A stretch of 40,052 nt of DNA, from contig VGVM01000020.1 in the NCBI GenBank assembly GCA_016874035.1, positions 1 through 40,052 of the forward strand, in the 5' to 3' direction. Every line of letters starts with the position of its first letter. Position 1 is the first letter of the stretch. Source of the stretch: Gemmatimonadota bacterium (GTDB lineage Bacteria; Gemmatimonadota; Gemmatimonadetes; Gemmatimonadales; Gemmatimonadaceae). The notes beneath the pieces are model-generated. The model saw only the letters and a program-made list of their open reading frames with translations. It ran no database searches and was not told where the DNA came from. Below, in pieces: positions 8,116 through 17,108 of the stretch. The position numbers and the translations under genes are program-made.

Positions 8116-8124
8116 TCACCTCCC
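8116..8124 (-). promoter_or_regulatory. Strong ribosome-binding site of the 15-codon ORF
   Basis: The minus strand reads GGGAGGTGA, almost fully complementary to the 3' end of bacterial 16S rRNA. It decides the start at 8109 (or the next codon, 8106). It stands out because neighbouring genes rely on leaderless starts or weak sites. Confidence 0.6.
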
Positions 8125-8136
8125 TTTTCACTAAGT

Positions 8137-8162
8137 CACACGCCGCGTCCGCGGGTCGTGTG
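8137..8162. repeat. Interrupted inverted repeat upstream of the small ORF
   Basis: CACACG-CCGCG (8137-8147) pairs with CGCGG-GT-CGTGTG (8150-8162) apart from a 2-nt bulge. On the minus strand it lies in the leader between the direct repeats and the small ORF. It could be an RNA hairpin controlling access to the strong ribosome-binding site, or a terminator-like structure after the 8283-8984 gene; no T-tract follows. Confidence 0.35.
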
Positions 8163-8171
8163 CTACAAGGT

Positions 8172-8213
8172 TGGCTCCGCTCTGTTACTCGCTGGTTCCG
8201 CTGTGGCTCCGCT
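8172..8213 (-). promoter_or_regulatory. Three phased direct repeats, candidate SARP-type operator
   Basis: TGGCTCCGCT (8172-8181), TGGTTCCGCT (8193-8202) and TGGCTCCGCT (8204-8213) recur at offsets of 21 and 11 bp. A degenerate copy ends at 8193. On the minus strand they read AGCGGARCCA and lie 63-104 nt upstream of the 15-codon ORF. A weak -10 candidate, TAGCAC (8165-8160), follows the last repeat by 6 bp. SARP regulators are known to bind direct repeats spaced about 11 or 22 bp, just upstream of the -10. The window encodes one protein of that architecture (3413-6721). Confidence 0.4.
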
Positions 8214-8282
8214 TCGCCGGAGTCGGGGGACTTATCTCCTCAGTTGACTGTGAACGCGCACCGGCGCGAGCGATGGCCCGCG

Positions 8283-8984
8283 CTACTTCCCTGTGCCTGA
8301 CTTGGATCCCGTTGCAGCGGCTGCGCCAGGCGCAGCCACCGATTGCATCCACCGATTCGTCGCGTCGAGCACCGCCAGCACGCCCGCCGTCTCGAGACTG
8401 TCACGCACCGCGCAGCTCCCGGTCAGCAGCGCGCTGGTCCGCCCTTCCCGCACCGTGACTCCGGAGAGCACGATATCCCGGTCAAATGCCGCGATCACCT
8501 TCACGCCCTCGAGCGAGAACTGCCGCGCGCCGTCGTCACTCAACGCCACCGCACTGAGCGCGGCCCGCGCGGCCAACTCCACACGCGCACGCTCCGTCTC
8601 CATCCCTTCGGCCTCGCCCACGTATTGCTTCTCGCCCTTCCGCAGCGTCACGCGGCACACCATCCCTTTCGCCCGCGAGCCGCGCAGCTCGACATCCTCG
8701 AAGTACACGGCTCGCCCGGTCCGTGCGGCGCGCACGATCGCCTGCTCTTCCGGCTCACCGCTTGGCGGACGCTTCACGGTCGTCGCCACGCTCACCTTGC
8801 GATGGTCCACGCGCATGCCCAGATGCGCCACCAAGGCGCTCTCGACATTCCGCACCACCTGCTTCGGCGTCAACTCACCCGTGACAAGCATGTGGATCGC
8901 GTCCACACCGCCGCTCGCGTCCGCGACGATCTTCGCCGAGACGACGCTCTGCAGCGTCACCAAACAGCTCTTCGGCGCGCGCAA
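8283..8984 (-). CDS. Conserved protein of unknown function
   Basis: This 233-residue protein is one I cannot name. It shows two parts. Residues about 10-70 read as an alpha/beta unit (SAKIVADASGGVDAIHMLVT, then PKQVVRNVESALVAH and VDHRKVSVAT). Residues about 85-210 form a second unit with strands CRVTLRKGEKQYVGEAEG, a helix with RARVELAARAAL, and a closing block with VLAVLDATNRWMQSV. A low-complexity Ala/Gly/Ser/Lys tail ends the protein. No signal peptide or membrane segment is seen, so it is probably cytoplasmic. The start is TTG at 8984, with AGG about 12 nt upstream; no ATG or GTG precedes the conserved beginning, so this start is uncertain. It lies downstream of the sigma-54 activator gene on the same strand, separated by a hairpin and about 210 nt. 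Confidence 0.65.
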   Translation of the reverse strand: MRAPKSCLVTLQSVVSAKIVADASGGVDAIHMLVTGELTPKQVVRNVESALVAHLGMRVDHRKVSVATTVKRPPSGEPEEQAIVRAARTGRAVYFEDVELRGSRAKGMVCRVTLRKGEKQYVGEAEGMETERARVELAARAALSAVALSDDGARQFSLEGVKVIAAFDRDIVLSGVTVREGRTSALLTGSCAVRDSLETAGVLAVLDATNRWMQSVAAPGAAAATGSKSGTGK

Positions 8985-9179
8985 GCGGCAAAACCTGCCC
9001 AGCGATTTGATTCGCGTTCGAGCCGTGGATTGTCATCGCGTCTGATGCCCCAACCGCGTGTGGGTCAAGGGTTCATCCTAATCACTTAGTGTCCAATTGC
9101 GCTACAGCAATCGTGACCGGAAGACGACTCAACCCGTTGGGCGTCATACACTTGGGAGCGGTTAGCTGTCTCAGGTCAG

Positions 9180-9194
9180 AACACCCGAAGGGCG

Positions 9195-9196
<2 letters not shown>
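9180..9196 (-). terminator. Hairpin overlapping the stop codon of the sigma-54 activator gene
   Basis: AACACCC (9180-9186) and GGGCGTT (9190-9196) form a 7-bp stem with one G-U pair and a 3-nt loop, beginning inside the TAA stop codon. No long T-tract follows on the minus strand. The rest of the 8985-9194 gap holds a short inverted repeat (ATTGC/GCAAT, 9096-9111) and CACTTAGTG (9083-9091 region), but no confident promoter or RNA gene. Confidence 0.35.
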
Positions 9197-10766
<1,570 letters not shown>

Positions 10767-10776
10767 AGGGGTTGGC

Positions 10777-10782
10777 TAACTA
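10777..10782 (-). promoter_or_regulatory. -10-like box TAGTTA before the sigma-54 activator gene
   Basis: The minus strand reads TAGTTA, 10 nt before the GTG start. This implies a leader of 0-4 nt, in keeping with other genes here. It abuts the left arm of the inverted repeat at 10790. Confidence 0.3.
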
Positions 10783-10789
10783 CAACGGC

Positions 10790-11039
<250 letters not shown>

Positions 11040-11057
11040 GCAGTGGTCCCTTCCCGA

Positions 11058-12158
11058 CTATCGGTGCGTCCCGTGCTTCCAGAACGGCATCTCGACGATC
11101 GTCCCCACGATCCGCTTGCCGCGGACGTCCACTTCGAGCGTGTTCCCCGGCTTCGCGTGGTCGGCCGGGACGTACGCCGTGCCGATGCCGACGCCGAGTG
11201 ACGGACTCATGGTGCCGCTCCGCACTTCGCCGCTCGGCGCGCCGTTCACGAACACCGGGTAGCCGTGCCGCGGGAACGCGCGGTCCGCGAACGTGAACCC
11301 GACGAGCTTGCGCGGCAGCCCTGCGGCGCGCTGCGCTTCGAGCGCCGGCCGTCCGGTGAACTCGCCCTTCTTCATCTTCACAAGCCACGTGAGGTTCGCT
11401 TCCAGCGGCGTCACCCCATCGTCAATGTCGTTGCCGTACAGCGCCATGCCCATCTCGAGGCGAAGGGAGTCGCGGCAGCCGAGGCCGGCCGGCGTGACAT
11501 CGCCCGCGGCGGTGAGGAGATCCCACATCATGACCGCGTGCCGGGGATCGAAGTACAGCTCGAACCCGTCTTCGCCGGTGTAGCCGGTGCGCGCGATCAG
11601 CACGTTGCTCACGCCGCCGACCGTCCCCCGCGTGAACCAGTAGTACTTGATCGCGTCGAGGTCGGCATCGGTGTGGCGCTTGAGGATTTCCTGCGCCCGC
11701 GGCCCCTGCAACGCGAGCAGCGCGACGTCGTCGCTGATGTCCTCGAGTTTCGCGTCGAAACGCGCCACTTGCCTCGAGATGTGCGCGAAATCCTTGTCCT
11801 TGTTGGATGCGTTCACGACCATCATGACGTGGTCGGCGGCGCGGTACACGAGGCAGTCGTCCTCAAAGGTGCCGCGGTCGTTCAGGATGCCGCTGTAATG
11901 CACCTGCCCGATCCCGAGCGCGGCGACGTTGTTGGTCGTCACCGCATTCACGAACTCAACGGCTTGCGAACCGGTGACGAGGAACTCGCCCATGTGGCTG
12001 ACGTCGAACAAGCCGCAGGCCTTCCGCACGGCGTTGTGCTCGGCCGTAATACCGGTCGGGTACTGCACGGGCATTTCGTAGCCGGCGAACGGCACGATCT
12101 TGCCACCCAGGCGGACGTGGGTGTCGTAGAGGGGCGTGCGCTTGAGGTCGGCTGTCAT
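11058..12158 (-). CDS. gcvT: Aminomethyltransferase, glycine cleavage T-protein
   Basis: This 366-residue protein is the T-protein of the glycine cleavage system. It transfers the methylene unit of the aminomethyl-lipoyl H-protein to tetrahydrofolate and releases ammonia. The N-terminal TPLYDTHVRLGGKIVPFAGY, the folate-site region GLFDVSHMGEF, ARTGYTGEDGFELYF and the C-terminal GCRDSLRLEMGMALYGNDID are all characteristic, and the length is normal. The ATG at 12158 is chosen because the family begins a few residues before TPLYDTH; the open frame reaching far upstream is antisense to the DUF5916 gene. No gcvH or gcvP lies nearby, so the other subunits must be elsewhere. A possible minus-strand -10 (TATTGT, about 12237-12242) would give a leader near 70 nt; I see no glycine riboswitch in it. 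Confidence 0.95.
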   Translation of the reverse strand: MTADLKRTPLYDTHVRLGGKIVPFAGYEMPVQYPTGITAEHNAVRKACGLFDVSHMGEFLVTGSQAVEFVNAVTTNNVAALGIGQVHYSGILNDRGTFEDDCLVYRAADHVMMVVNASNKDKDFAHISRQVARFDAKLEDISDDVALLALQGPRAQEILKRHTDADLDAIKYYWFTRGTVGGVSNVLIARTGYTGEDGFELYFDPRHAVMMWDLLTAAGDVTPAGLGCRDSLRLEMGMALYGNDIDDGVTPLEANLTWLVKMKKGEFTGRPALEAQRAAGLPRKLVGFTFADRAFPRHGYPVFVNGAPSGEVRSGTMSPSLGVGIGTAYVPADHAKPGNTLEVDVRGKRIVGTIVEMPFWKHGTHR

Positions 12159-12316
12159 AATGAGTGGGTCAGGTCCCGGGTAACGCGACCGGTGGGCTCG
12201 CTGGCGCACGTACAATGCGCGGGTCGCACGAGTCCACAATATGCCGTTGTGGCAGTCCGCTGGCGAGCGGCAACATTCCGACTCCCGGATGCAACATTTC
12301 CCGAACAAACTCCGAC

Positions 12317-12322
12317 TATTAT
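12317..12322 (+). promoter_or_regulatory. -10 box TATTAT, probable leaderless start of the DUF5916 gene
   Basis: TATTAT is a near-consensus -10 in otherwise GC-rich DNA and ends 8 nt before ATG 12331. This places the transcript start at the start codon. It also argues against the two upstream in-frame ATGs (12241, 12289). Confidence 0.5.
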
Positions 12323-12330
12323 TGGTGCTC

Positions 12331-14301
12331 ATGACTGCCGGGATTCCGATCCGTCTCACCCGTTCGGCCGCAGTCCGGGGCGCGCACGCAGGCTTCTGCG
12401 CGGGCGTGATCGCTGCCGCGCTGGCGGGCGTACCCGCGAGCCAGTCGGTGCTCGCGCAGTCGGCGCGGCAAGCGGCGGACTCCGGCGGCAGTCGCGATTC
12501 AAGGGCCGCAGAGCTCCGTGCGACTCGGCTCGGCGCGAACCAGGCGATCCGAGTTGACGGCCGGCTCGACGATGCGGCCTGGCGCGCGGCGCAGCCGTCG
12601 AGCGAGCTACGGCAGCGCGAGCCCGGCGAAGGCGCCGAGGCCAGCGAGCGCACCGAGGTCCGCGCGCTCTTCGATGGCACGACGCTGTACTTCGGGATCC
12701 ACGCGTTCGACCGCGAGCGCGAGGCGGTGATCGCCCGCTCGCTGCAGCGCGACAAGGTGATGGAGATGAGCATGATGGAAGGCGGCCTCCAGTACGCCGG
12801 CGACGATGCTGTCGCGCTGCTCCTCGATACGTTCGACGACAACCGGAACGGGTTCCTCTTCGAGACGAACGCGAACGGCGCGGAGTTCGATGCCCTGGTC
12901 ACGGACGAGGGGCGCGAGTTCAACCGCGATTGGCGCGGGCTCTGGCGAGTCGCAGCGACGCGCACGTACGACGGCTGGACGGCGGAGTTCGCGATCCCGT
13001 TCTCCACGCTTCGATACCCCGATGGGCAAACCTCCTGGGGATTCAACGTCTCGCGGATGATCCGTCGGAAGAACGAGGAGTTGCTCTGGCAGTCGTGGGA
13101 ACGCGACGGCGGCGGGTTCCTGCGGGTCAGTCGCGCCGGGGCGCTCACCGGCCTCACGGACCTGCCGCGCACGGGCAGGAACGTCGAGGTGAAGCCGTAC
13201 ACGCTGGGCGCGGTGGACCAGGGCCGAGCCGATGTGTCGCAACTCGCGCTGTACGCGCGCGAGATCCGGACGATACCGTCCGGCAGCGGTGGCCTGGACG
13301 TCAAGGCCGAACTCCGCCCCGGACTCGTGCTCGACGCGACCGTGAACACGGACTTCGCGCAGGTCGAGGCCGATGACCAGCAGGTGAACCTCACCCGCTT
13401 CAGCCTGTTCTTCCCGGAGAAGCGGGAGTTCTTCCTCGAGAATGCCGGGATCTTCCAATTTGGCGCGCCCGGTTCGTTCGGCCCGCCTCCGTTCCAGTTG
13501 TTCTTCTCACGGCGGATCGGCATCGCCAGCGACGGCGCCGTGCCGGTGCTTGGCGGCGCGCGCGTCACCGGGCGCGTCGGAAAGCAGACCATCGGGCTCC
13601 TGAACATCGTCACAGACTCGACTTCGTTCGGCGAACCGAGACGCAACTTCGGTGTGGCACGGCTCAAGCGCGACGTGGGCAACTCAGGCTACCTCGGCGC
13701 GATGGTCACCGACCGGCGGAACACCAGCAGCCAGGGAACGCCCAACACGGCGGGCGGCGTCGACTGGTCGCTGTGGCCCACGCGCTCGCTGAACGTGCAG
13801 GGGTTCGCTGCGCGGTCCACCACGCTCGGCACCGGCGGCGACGGCGGCGCGTACCGCCTCGCCACCGATTACCAGTCAGGGCGGTTCGGGGTGACGGCGC
13901 AGACGCTCGGCATCGGCCGCGACATGCGCGCACGCAGCGGGTTCATCACGCGGACGGACATCCGTCAGTACGATGGGTTCGGTCGGCTGACGTTCCGCCC
14001 GCGACACCTGGGGATCCGCACGCGACAAATCTTCCTTGTGGGCCTCTACAACACGTCCATGCGCGGGCTGCGGATGAACCAGAACCTGGGCATCGCGCTC
14101 GACCACAACTGGAACAGCGGCGAGAGCATCACGGTGTTCACGAACCGCGGTCGCTCACGCGTGGACGAGGAGTTCGAGATCAGCGATTCGGTGACCGTGC
14201 CGATCGGCGACTACGCGACCGGCGACGACGGGCTCATCGTCTCGACCAGCCCGGCCCGCCGCGTCTCCGCCTCGACGTTCATCCAGCGCCAACAGAACTA
14301 G
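12331..14301 (+). CDS. DUF5916 outer-membrane-type protein, interrupted by in-frame TAG
   Basis: This 656-residue segment ends at a TAG (14299-14301) that lies inside the family fold. It has a signal peptide (MTAGIPIRLTRS..., hydrophobic AGVIAAALAGV, then LAQS). A carbohydrate-binding family 9-like domain spans about 70-250 (IRVDGRLDDAAWRAA, TLYFGIHAFD, WTAEFAIPFSTLRYP), and a long DUF5916 beta-barrel region follows (VNTDFAQVEADDQQVNLTRF, then FFPEKREFFLEN). DUF5916 proteins are predicted outer-membrane proteins of unknown function. The same frame continues after the stop for 117 further codons with the typical barrel C-terminus, so the intact gene would be 12331-14655 (about 774 residues). 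The stop is a nonsense mutation, an amber read-through site or a sequencing error. The gene is convergent with the histidine kinase gene. Confidence 0.85.
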   Translation: MTAGIPIRLTRSAAVRGAHAGFCAGVIAAALAGVPASQSVLAQSARQAADSGGSRDSRAAELRATRLGANQAIRVDGRLDDAAWRAAQPSSELRQREPGEGAEASERTEVRALFDGTTLYFGIHAFDREREAVIARSLQRDKVMEMSMMEGGLQYAGDDAVALLLDTFDDNRNGFLFETNANGAEFDALVTDEGREFNRDWRGLWRVAATRTYDGWTAEFAIPFSTLRYPDGQTSWGFNVSRMIRRKNEELLWQSWERDGGGFLRVSRAGALTGLTDLPRTGRNVEVKPYTLGAVDQGRADVSQLALYAREIRTIPSGSGGLDVKAELRPGLVLDATVNTDFAQVEADDQQVNLTRFSLFFPEKREFFLENAGIFQFGAPGSFGPPPFQLFFSRRIGIASDGAVPVLGGARVTGRVGKQTIGLLNIVTDSTSFGEPRRNFGVARLKRDVGNSGYLGAMVTDRRNTSSQGTPNTAGGVDWSLWPTRSLNVQGFAARSTTLGTGGDGGAYRLATDYQSGRFGVTAQTLGIGRDMRARSGFITRTDIRQYDGFGRLTFRPRHLGIRTRQIFLVGLYNTSMRGLRMNQNLGIALDHNWNSGESITVFTNRGRSRVDEEFEISDSVTVPIGDYATGDDGLIVSTSPARRVSASTFIQRQQN

Positions 14302-14655
14302 GGTGGCCGCGTAACCAGCGCGAACTCGAACCTGAATGTGTCGGGCGGATCGCACCTCACCCTCGGCGTCGGCCACAGCTACGGCTCGGTTGACGTGCCG
14401 GGCGGCGCACTGCGCTACCAACTCGTCTCGACGCGCGTCGCGGTCGCGATGACCACGAGGCTGTTCGTCAACACGCTGGTGCAGGTGAACACGCTCGACC
14501 GAAACGTCTCGGCCAACGTCCGGCTGCAGTACATCTACCGCCCGGGCAGCGACATCTTCCTCGTGTTCAGCGAGTCCCGCGGCGACCGGGACCGCCCCTG
14601 GTCGTTCGAGGAGCGCGGCATCCGTCTCAAGGTGACCTGGCTCGCGCGACTGTAG
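14302..14655 (+). pseudogene. Severed C-terminal part of the DUF5916 protein
   Basis: It is in the same frame as 12331-14301 and separated from it only by the TAG. It begins GGRVTSANSNLNVSGGSHL and ends VKVTWLARL-stop. The pieces FVNTLVQVNTLDRNVSANVR and YIYRPGSDIFLVFSESRGDR match the last strands of DUF5916 barrels, including the hydrophobic terminal strand that is needed for outer-membrane assembly. No start codon or ribosome-binding site of its own is visible at the junction. Without it the barrel would be incomplete. Confidence 0.8.
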
Positions 14656-14683
14656 CGCGAGCGGACCGTCCCCAGCGAGGGCG

Positions 14684-16198
14684 CTAGGCCTTCGCGTGCG
14701 GCAGCAGGATATCGAACCGCGTGCCGCGCGCCGGCGTCGTGTGCACCTCGATCTGGCCGCCGGCCTGACGGACGATGCCGTCGCAGGTGGCGAGCCCGAG
14801 CCCGGTGCCTTCACTGGCCTTCTTCGTCGAGAAGAACGGTTCGAAGATGTACGGCCGGACCTCATCCGGAATCCCGACCCCGGTGTCGGCAACGGACATG
14901 CGTACCCAGTGTTCGCCCGCTTCGCCGCGCGGGGACAGCGCGAGGCACATCGTCACGGTCCCGCCATCCGGCATGGCGTCGCGGGCGTTCGAGACAAGGT
15001 TCATCGCGACCTGGTCGAACTGGCCCGGGTCCATCTCGACGATGAGGGGCGTTGCGGCAAGGGCGATGTCCATGCGCGTGGACTTTCCGGCCATTCGCCT
15101 CAGCAGTCCGGAACACTTGTCGAGCTGGGCGTTGGCATCGAATCGCGCCACCTGTTGCGGCTTCTGGTGTGCGAACGCGAGCAACTGGCGGGTAAGTTCC
15201 TGTCCGCGCTCGGCCGCCGCCTCGACATCGCGCATCTCCTCGTCGACATCCGCGCCGCCGAGCCGCACGGTCTGCGCACCGAGCTTGATGGCGGACAGGA
15301 GGTTGTTGAAGCCATGCGCGACGGCGCCGGCCATCTTGCCGAGACTCTCCAGTCGCGCCGAATGCGCCATCGCCACCTCCGCCGCGCGGAGGCGCTCCGC
15401 CCGTTCGATCCCCGACGCGCGCTCCTCCTCGAGCGCCGCGATGATGACCATGCCGCCGGCGCTCACGAGCAGGAAGATCTGCAACGTGGCGATGCCCGCC
15501 CCGAACTCCGGCCGCTCGCCGCTGACCACCGCCAGCAGCGTCACGATCACGTTCGTCCCGCTCTGCAGCGCCAGCATGCCGAAGGCCGCCGCCAGCATCG
15601 CAACGGCTGTCGGGCGGCGCGACGCGCGCCGCCAGCGCAACGCGAGCAGGCACAGCACCGCGTATGCCGCGAAGGCAAACGACGAGCTGACCATCCCGAT
15701 CACCGAGGGCCAACCGCCACCGGATCCGGCCACTCGCGCGTACACGGCAAACGCGATGAGGTAGCCACTCGCGATGACAACGCACAGCACCCGGACGGAT
15801 GGCCATGGGCTCGTGGTTTGGCCGGCGACAAGCCGAAGGATGTGCCCGTAGAGCAGCGTCATCAGGAACGGCGAGATCGGGAAGGCGAGCGCCGTAAACA
15901 GCAATCCCGTGTCGCCGCTCCAGCCATGGCCCTCCGCGGACAGCGAAAGCCAGATCAGCACGCTCGCCAGCGCGCTGGTCGCTGCCGCCGCGCCAACGAC
16001 ACGCAGCACCGGCCGCCGAAACACCAGCGCCAGACCGGCAGCCGCGACCGCCAGGCCGCCGGACAAGGCGGCCTGGATCGACCACGTCAGGATGTAGTCC
16101 CGCTGGGGATTCGGTTGCAAAGTAGCTTTGTCGGCTGGCGTGAATCGTTCGATCAACTCGGACGAGTCTCGACAGCGCCACCTTACGCAATCCACCAA
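14684..16198 (-). CDS. Membrane sensor histidine kinase
   Basis: The protein has up to 504 residues. Seven hydrophobic helices lie between about 36 and 256, with little extracytoplasmic loop sequence. A short coiled linker (ALEEERASGIERAERLRAAE) leads to the kinase core. The H-box is LGKMAGAVAHGFNNLLSAI with His295 as the likely phosphorylation site (HGFNN instead of the commoner HDFNN). The N-box is QVAMNLVSNARDAMPDGG, and G1 DTGVGIP, F PFFSTK and G2 GTGLGL are intact. It should autophosphorylate and pass phosphate to an unlinked response regulator; none is adjacent, and the nearby sigma-54 activator lacks the acceptor Asp. The start is uncertain: TTG 16198, GTG 16195 or a later codon before the first helix. 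It is convergent with DUF5916 and divergent from the first deoxynucleoside kinase. Confidence 0.9.
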   Translation of the reverse strand: MVDCVRWRCRDSSELIERFTPADKATLQPNPQRDYILTWSIQAALSGGLAVAAAGLALVFRRPVLRVVGAAAATSALASVLIWLSLSAEGHGWSGDTGLLFTALAFPISPFLMTLLYGHILRLVAGQTTSPWPSVRVLCVVIASGYLIAFAVYARVAGSGGGWPSVIGMVSSSFAFAAYAVLCLLALRWRRASRRPTAVAMLAAAFGMLALQSGTNVIVTLLAVVSGERPEFGAGIATLQIFLLVSAGGMVIIAALEEERASGIERAERLRAAEVAMAHSARLESLGKMAGAVAHGFNNLLSAIKLGAQTVRLGGADVDEEMRDVEAAAERGQELTRQLLAFAHQKPQQVARFDANAQLDKCSGLLRRMAGKSTRMDIALAATPLIVEMDPGQFDQVAMNLVSNARDAMPDGGTVTMCLALSPRGEAGEHWVRMSVADTGVGIPDEVRPYIFEPFFSTKKASEGTGLGLATCDGIVRQAGGQIEVHTTPARGTRFDILLPHAKA

Positions 16199-16261
16199 CT
16201 CCGCGCCACTCGTCCGGTCAGACTTGCCGCACGTCGCCAGCCGGACCAGGCGCGCGGGCGG

Positions 16262-16267
16262 TAAATT
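16262..16267 (+). promoter_or_regulatory. -10 box TAAATT, probable leaderless start of the first kinase gene
   Basis: TAAATT ends 7 nt before ATG 16275. There is no Shine-Dalgarno, and the start point would fall at the ATG. Confidence 0.5.
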
Positions 16268-16274
16268 TCAGCGC

Positions 16275-17108
16275 ATGGCACTCGGCAACTTCCACATCGG
16301 CATCATGGGGAACCTCTTCTCGGGGAAGACCACCCTCATGAACGCCCTGACGGCCGAGCCGTACCGCCGGGAGATCGAGACGCTGCTGGACGGCGCCGAG
16401 GTGTACTCGTTCACCGAGCGCGTCGAGAAACGCTCGCTGACCGACCGCTGCCTCGACCTGTTCTACAAGGACCGTGTCGCCAACATCTTCGCGACGGAAG
16501 TGGCGTTCCTGCACATGCGCGTGCTGCAGCAGCGCGAGATCCGGCACCTGATGACGCGGGAGAGCAAGCATCCGGTGGTGGTGCTCGAGGACCGCCCGTT
16601 CCTCGACGGGCCCGAAGTCTTCGTCCGCCGCATGATTGACGCGGGAGAGATGCCGCAGGCCCACGCCGACCTGTACTTCACGCTCTTCAACCAGACGCTG
16701 CACCAGGAGCGCATCCGCCTGCCGGACCTCACGGTGTACCTGCGCACCGAACCCGCGCACCTCGAGAAGCGGCGGAAGTCGCGCGCCCGCGCCGGCGACG
16801 CGTACGCCAAGACGATCTCGCTCGACTACCTGCGGCAGATCCACGATCGCTATGAGGCGCTCAGCGCCGTCTGGCGAGAGACCCTGCGCAAGTATCAGGA
16901 GCTCACGGTCGTCCCGCCGGATTCCGACCTGCTGATCCTGCCGGCCGAGATTGATATGGATGAGCACCCCGACTACGTGCATGTCGCGGCGGGCACGATT
17001 CGCGAGAAGGTGCGCCGCATGGTCGCGGCGCGCCGACTGAACGGCGGCGTGAGCGCCGGCGGAAACGGCGCGGGTGCGAGCTCGCCCGCCGGCGGGTACT
17101 CGCGGTGA
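16275..17108 (+). CDS. Deoxynucleoside kinase (dNK family), first of a tandem pair
   Basis: This 277-residue P-loop kinase belongs to the deoxynucleoside kinase family, which phosphorylates deoxyribonucleosides for salvage. Motifs are the P-loop GNLFSGKTT (12-20), an EDRP motif near 107 (the family Asp-Arg that positions the substrate), and the LID-like Arg-rich stretch LEKRRKSRARAGDAYAKTIS. YLRQIHDRYEAL is the usual C-terminal helix. The last 25 residues are a Gly/Ala/Ser-rich tail not seen in the family core. The ATG is set by a -10 box 7 nt upstream. It overlaps the next kinase gene by 4 nt (GTGA), so the two are co-translated and may form a heterodimer, as dAK/dGK does in lactobacilli. 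Substrate preference cannot be read from sequence. Confidence 0.88.
   Translation: MALGNFHIGIMGNLFSGKTTLMNALTAEPYRREIETLLDGAEVYSFTERVEKRSLTDRCLDLFYKDRVANIFATEVAFLHMRVLQQREIRHLMTRESKHPVVVLEDRPFLDGPEVFVRRMIDAGEMPQAHADLYFTLFNQTLHQERIRLPDLTVYLRTEPAHLEKRRKSRARAGDAYAKTISLDYLRQIHDRYEALSAVWRETLRKYQELTVVPPDSDLLILPAEIDMDEHPDYVHVAAGTIREKVRRMVAARRLNGGVSAGGNGAGASSPAGGYSR

Noticed and set aside
9060-9110. tRNA-like GGGTTCATCC segment
   Set aside because: No acceptor stem, anticodon arm or CCA fits around it on either strand.
12159-12235. Glycine riboswitch before gcvT
   Set aside because: The possible leader is too short and shows none of the conserved glycine-aptamer purine motifs.
12159-13682. Long open frame extending gcvT upstream on the minus strand
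   Set aside because: The extension is antisense to the DUF5916 gene and has no T-protein similarity; the family N-terminus fits ATG 12158.
14696-16264. 522-codon plus-strand open frame opposite the histidine kinase
   Set aside because: Low-complexity Arg/His-rich shadow of a clear kinase gene on the other strand.
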